From positions 1 through 64,000 of the forward strand of contig CAJTPK010000019.1 of NCBI GenBank assembly GCA_910578075.1: a stretch of DNA of 64,000 nucleotides. Reading direction: 5' to 3'. Shown here piece by piece: positions 61,522 through 64,000 of this stretch; within the stretch, counting starts at the first letter, position 1, and every line of letters begins with the position of its first letter. Under the pieces are notes generated by a model. It did not search any database, was not told where the DNA came from, and saw only the letters and a list, made by a program, of their open reading frames with translations. The position numbers and the translations under genes were made by a program. This stretch comes from an uncultured Muribaculaceae bacterium. GTDB taxonomy: Bacteria; Bacteroidota; Bacteroidia; Bacteroidales; Muribaculaceae.

Positions 61522-62322
61522 TCAGAGGTTGGCATGTTTGCTCGCTATCTTATAGATAGTCTCTGCCTCTTTTTTATGTCTGGAGTCGGGGTAGTTGTTG
61601 ATAAAGGAGTAATATTCATCAATAACATCCCGATAACGGTCTGATTGCCTCTCGTTGACACTCTGCTTGGCCTCCTGGAATTTGGATTTGAGTATGAGAA
61701 GCTCGAAATCCTCCTTATATTTAGAGTAAGGATATGTTTTAAGGGCATTCTGGGAAACAATTATCGCGGATTCATAATTGTTGCCGAGATAATTGCCGAG
61801 ATTGTAATATAGCTGTGCGTTCTGAAGCTCCTTTAGTGTGAGCTTGTCCTGCATCTCGAAGATTGCGTTCTGGGCAACCGTCACCCTGTCGCTTTTAGGG
61901 AAATAGTCAAGAAATCCCTGTAGCTCCTCTATGGCTTTGATTGTATTGGTCTGGTCAAGCTGAGGGTCGGGGGAGTCGAGGTAATATCCGTAGCCGCTGT
62001 AGAATCTGGCTAACTCGGCGTATTTCCCCTTGGGGTAGCGGTTGTAATATGTCTTGAAATATACGGCGGAATTAAGATAATCCTTGTTCTCGTAATAAGA
62101 CATTGCGAGAAGGAAAAGAGCCTCCTCTCCGTTGGGACCTCCTCGAAGCGGTGTAACTATATCATTCAATATGGTAGATGCCTGCAGGAACTTTTTCTGG
62201 TCATATGCTTTCTTTGCATATTCGAATTTGTAGTTGACATCATTGCTCTTGAGAACTTTTGTGTATTCACCACAAGAGGCCAAGAGCATCAGAAGAGGTA
62301 AAATGTATATAAATTTACGCAT
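61522..62322 (-). CDS. bamD: Outer membrane assembly lipoprotein BamD
   Basis: This 266-residue lipoprotein has a lipobox (LLASC near 14-18). Five TPR-like repeats are visible, for example YKFEYAKKAYDQKKFLQASTILNDIV, EEALFLLAMSYYENKDYLNSAVYFKTYYNRYPKGKYAELARF and a terminal YYSFINNYPDSRHKKEAETIY. BamD is the essential scaffold of the BAM complex in the periplasm. It is divergent from the PASTA gene. Confidence 0.9.
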   Translation of the reverse strand: MRKFIYILPLLMLLASCGEYTKVLKSNDVNYKFEYAKKAYDQKKFLQASTILNDIVTPLRGGPNGEEALFLLAMSYYENKDYLNSAVYFKTYYNRYPKGKYAELARFYSGYGYYLDSPDPQLDQTNTIKAIEELQGFLDYFPKSDRVTVAQNAIFEMQDKLTLKELQNAQLYYNLGNYLGNNYESAIIVSQNALKTYPYSKYKEDFELLILKSKFQEAKQSVNERQSDRYRDVIDEYYSFINNYPDSRHKKEAETIYKIASKHANL

Positions 62323-62461
62323 TTTTCAATATTTCACTTTGAATTGCAAAGTTAATCAAAAAAATCGGAATAATAGGTTGATTTTACAACATTTTTTATT
62401 AGATGGACTCTAATTCGACTCTAATTCTACCGCAAATTTTATTTTCTCATATATTTCTATT

Positions 62462-62469
62462 AACTTTGA
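62462..62469 (+). promoter_or_regulatory. -7-like element immediately before the PASTA gene
   Basis: TAACTTTG matches TAnnTTTG and ends eight bases before the ATG at 62477. If used, transcription would start at or next to the start codon (a leaderless mRNA). No alternative downstream Met gives a better protein. Confidence 0.4.
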
Positions 62470-62476
62470 CTCCAAA

Positions 62477-63241
62477 ATGCGTCTAAGCGTGAAAAAGAAA
62501 GACAATAATATATCATATGACTGGGGAAGCAGTTTTATTTCCCGGCATCCGGTGCTTGCAAACATCGGTATCATCTGTATAATTGCTGTTCTGGGAATAT
62601 ATGCTGTGTATGTGGCTATCGCGCTTTTTACCAAGCATGGCAGAACTGATGAGTTGCCCGGAGTGGAGGGCAAGACATATACGGAGGCTGTAAATATCCT
62701 TCATGATCATGGCTTCAAGGTCGATATCCGTGATTCCCTTTACAGGGAGGACGTCAAGCCGGGAAGAGTGATCGAGCAGTTTCCAAAGGCCAATTCAATT
62801 GTAAAACCTGGTAGAAAGATATTTCTGTATATAAATGCGGTGCACCCAAGGGAGGTTGTGCTTGACGACAATAACCGTCCTAACGAGCCTGCAATGAAGG
62901 GGGAATCCTTCAGGTCGGCTATGGCAAAACTTGACGAACTCGGTTTCAAGAACGTGAGGGTTGTCAAGGTGCTCGGCACAACGGACCGTGTTGTGAAAGT
63001 TACGGCAAATGGAAAGACCGTGAAGAAGATGCAGAAGATTCCTGTTACAGCCACAATCGTTCTTGAAGTCTCGGACGGCAGGCTTGGAGCAGTGAAGGAT
63101 TCACTGCAGAACGAGGAGCTGATGCGTTATTATCAGGAGAATCCGGAAGTGTATCAGACAGAGACCGAAGATTTTACTGAAGACACCGGCGGCGAAGAGC
63201 CTGCGGCGGATGATGAGACCAATAATTCATATCTTGAATGA
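62477..63241 (+). CDS. PASTA-domain membrane protein
   Basis: This 254-residue protein has a short cytoplasmic N-terminus, one transmembrane helix (about 30-55, IGIICIIAVLGIYAVYVAIALF) and two to three extracytoplasmic PASTA domains (about 58-125 and 130-205; YTEAVNILHDHGFKVDI and SFRSAMAKLDELGFKNVRVV). An acidic tail completes it. There is no kinase or transpeptidase domain, so it is a stand-alone PASTA protein, probably linked to cell-wall precursors. Its stop overlaps the next start by four bases (ATGA at 63238-63241). Confidence 0.85.
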   Translation: MRLSVKKKDNNISYDWGSSFISRHPVLANIGIICIIAVLGIYAVYVAIALFTKHGRTDELPGVEGKTYTEAVNILHDHGFKVDIRDSLYREDVKPGRVIEQFPKANSIVKPGRKIFLYINAVHPREVVLDDNNRPNEPAMKGESFRSAMAKLDELGFKNVRVVKVLGTTDRVVKVTANGKTVKKMQKIPVTATIVLEVSDGRLGAVKDSLQNEELMRYYQENPEVYQTETEDFTEDTGGEEPAADDETNNSYLE

Positions 63242-64000
63242 TGGCTGAAGAGGATAGCTCGTTTTATATAGATGAGGAGGGAACGGAATATTATGAGCAT
63301 TTCCGTTTTGTTGCCGACAAGGGGCAGCAGATGATCCGTGTCGACAAGTTTCTTACAGACAGGATTGAGAAAACCTCCCGCAACCGGGTTCAGCAGGCTG
63401 CCGATGCCAATTGTGTGCTCGCCAATGGCAAACCGGTAAAGTCGAGTTACAAGGTCAAGCCGTTGGATGTGATCAGTGTGGTGATGGATCGTCCACGTTA
63501 TGATTTTGAAATCATAGCCGAGGATATTCCACTTGACATTGTATATGAGGACCGACATGTGCTTGTTGTAAACAAGCCGGCGGGAATGGTTGTGCATCCC
63601 GGTCATGGGAACTACAACGGAACATTGGTCAACGCTCTGGCGTGGCATTTCAAGGATACACCGGATTATGATGTCAATGACCCCAGGCTGGGTCTTGTGC
63701 ACAGGATTGACAAGGATACATCCGGTCTGTTGGTGGTGGCCAAGACTCCGGATGCCAAGACTGATCTCGGATCGCAGTTTTTCAACAAGACGACAAGGCG
63801 TGAGTATGTCGCTTTGGTGTGGGGGGATTTCGATGCTGACAAAGGGACAATCACGGGGAATATCGGTAGAAATCCAAGAAACAAACTTCAGATGGCAGTC
63901 TTGTCGGATCCTACGCAAGGCAAACATGCTGTGACGCATTACGAGGTTGTTGAGCGATTCGGATATGTGACGATGGTGAAATGCGTTCTTGAGACAGGAC
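63238..64000 (+). CDS. RluA/RluD-family 23S rRNA pseudouridine synthase, 3' end outside window
   Basis: The first 254 codons are present. An S4-like RNA-binding domain (about 20-85, RVDKFLTDRIEKTSRNRVQQ) precedes the catalytic domain. The catalytic Asp sits in LGLVHRIDKDTSGLLVVAKT and is preceded by NKPAGMVVHPGHGN. The gene runs off the window at 64000. It may start at 63238 (MM) or 63241. It is translationally coupled to the PASTA gene. Confidence 0.92.
   Translation, partial: MMAEEDSSFYIDEEGTEYYEHFRFVADKGQQMIRVDKFLTDRIEKTSRNRVQQAADANCVLANGKPVKSSYKVKPLDVISVVMDRPRYDFEIIAEDIPLDIVYEDRHVLVVNKPAGMVVHPGHGNYNGTLVNALAWHFKDTPDYDVNDPRLGLVHRIDKDTSGLLVVAKTPDAKTDLGSQFFNKTTRREYVALVWGDFDADKGTITGNIGRNPRNKLQMAVLSDPTQGKHAVTHYEVVERFGYVTMVKCVLETG

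Noticed and set aside
63154..63939. 261-codon minus-strand frame at the window end
   Set aside because: It is antisense to the PASTA and RluD-type genes, whose motifs are clear.

Overview
The window looks like a chromosomal segment of a gut-type Bacteroidales bacterium. Muribaculaceae or a relative is a reasonable guess, but I infer that only from gene types and did no search. The signs are a SusC/SusD pair, an RprX/RprY-type two-component system, ROK kinase and ClpB genes without Shine-Dalgarno-rich leaders, and several matches to the Bacteroidales promoter consensus (-7 TAnnTTTG, -33 TTG). Secreted proteins also end in short sorting-domain-like tails. I found no tRNA, rRNA, CRISPR array, transposase or phage gene. 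The one structural RNA I recognise is RNase P RNA (minus strand, about 7.62-8.00 kb).

Layout. 0.3-5.5 kb: anaerobic glycerol-3-phosphate dehydrogenase operon glpA-glpB-glpC (minus) with a divergent DeoR/GlpR-type regulator. 6.2-8.9 kb: YihY-family membrane protein, rnpB and a DUF308/HdeD-like membrane protein. 9.9-43.1 kb: a large polysaccharide utilisation locus (PUL) in two divergent halves. The minus half runs from 31.3 kb down to 9.9 kb: kduD, a DUF4861 lipoprotein, an orphan PTS EIIC-type permease, a secreted kduI, a membrane-spanning AraC regulator, an ECF sigma factor, susC, susD, a secreted accessory protein, an alginate-lyase-superfamily lyase with CBM, a GH28/GH49-like beta-helix enzyme and a small beta-helix protein. 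The plus half (32.3-43.1 kb) encodes a heparinase II/III-type lyase, GH127/146, an esterase-like alpha/beta hydrolase, GH97, GH43 and GH88. 43.1-45.4 kb: rprY and rprX. 46.2-64 kb: C11 peptidase lipoprotein, MscS channel, ThiF-like E1, glutamine synthetase, DUF3108, thioredoxin, ClpB, ROK glucokinase, a regulator remnant and a small lipoprotein, Maf, KdsC, DUF2520, an ATP-grasp-like protein, RpoZ, BamD, a PASTA protein and the start of an RluD-type pseudouridine synthase that runs off the window.

How the PUL may work (inference). Lyases and hydrolases outside the cytoplasm cut a uronic-acid-containing, probably arabinose-bearing polysaccharide. GH88 releases unsaturated uronic acid. KduI, which has a clear N-terminal export signal while keeping all four metal ligands, would isomerise it in the periplasm. 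The EIIC-like permease, with no EIIA/EIIB nearby, would carry the product inward, and cytoplasmic KduD would reduce it. This relocation of the KduI step, coupled to an orphan EIIC, is the most interesting system in the window.

The other strong signal is a set of dispersed, non-coding, palindromic repeats filling most long intergenic gaps. One has 113-bp inverted arms at 9.2-9.75 kb; others lie at 5.7-6.05, 12.4-12.95, 23.6-23.8, 31.4-32.1, 45.6-46.05, 55.0 and 58.3-58.65 kb. They share modules and carry no recognisable transposase, which suggests a family of non-autonomous elements. One copy appears to split a kdsC-maf gene pair.
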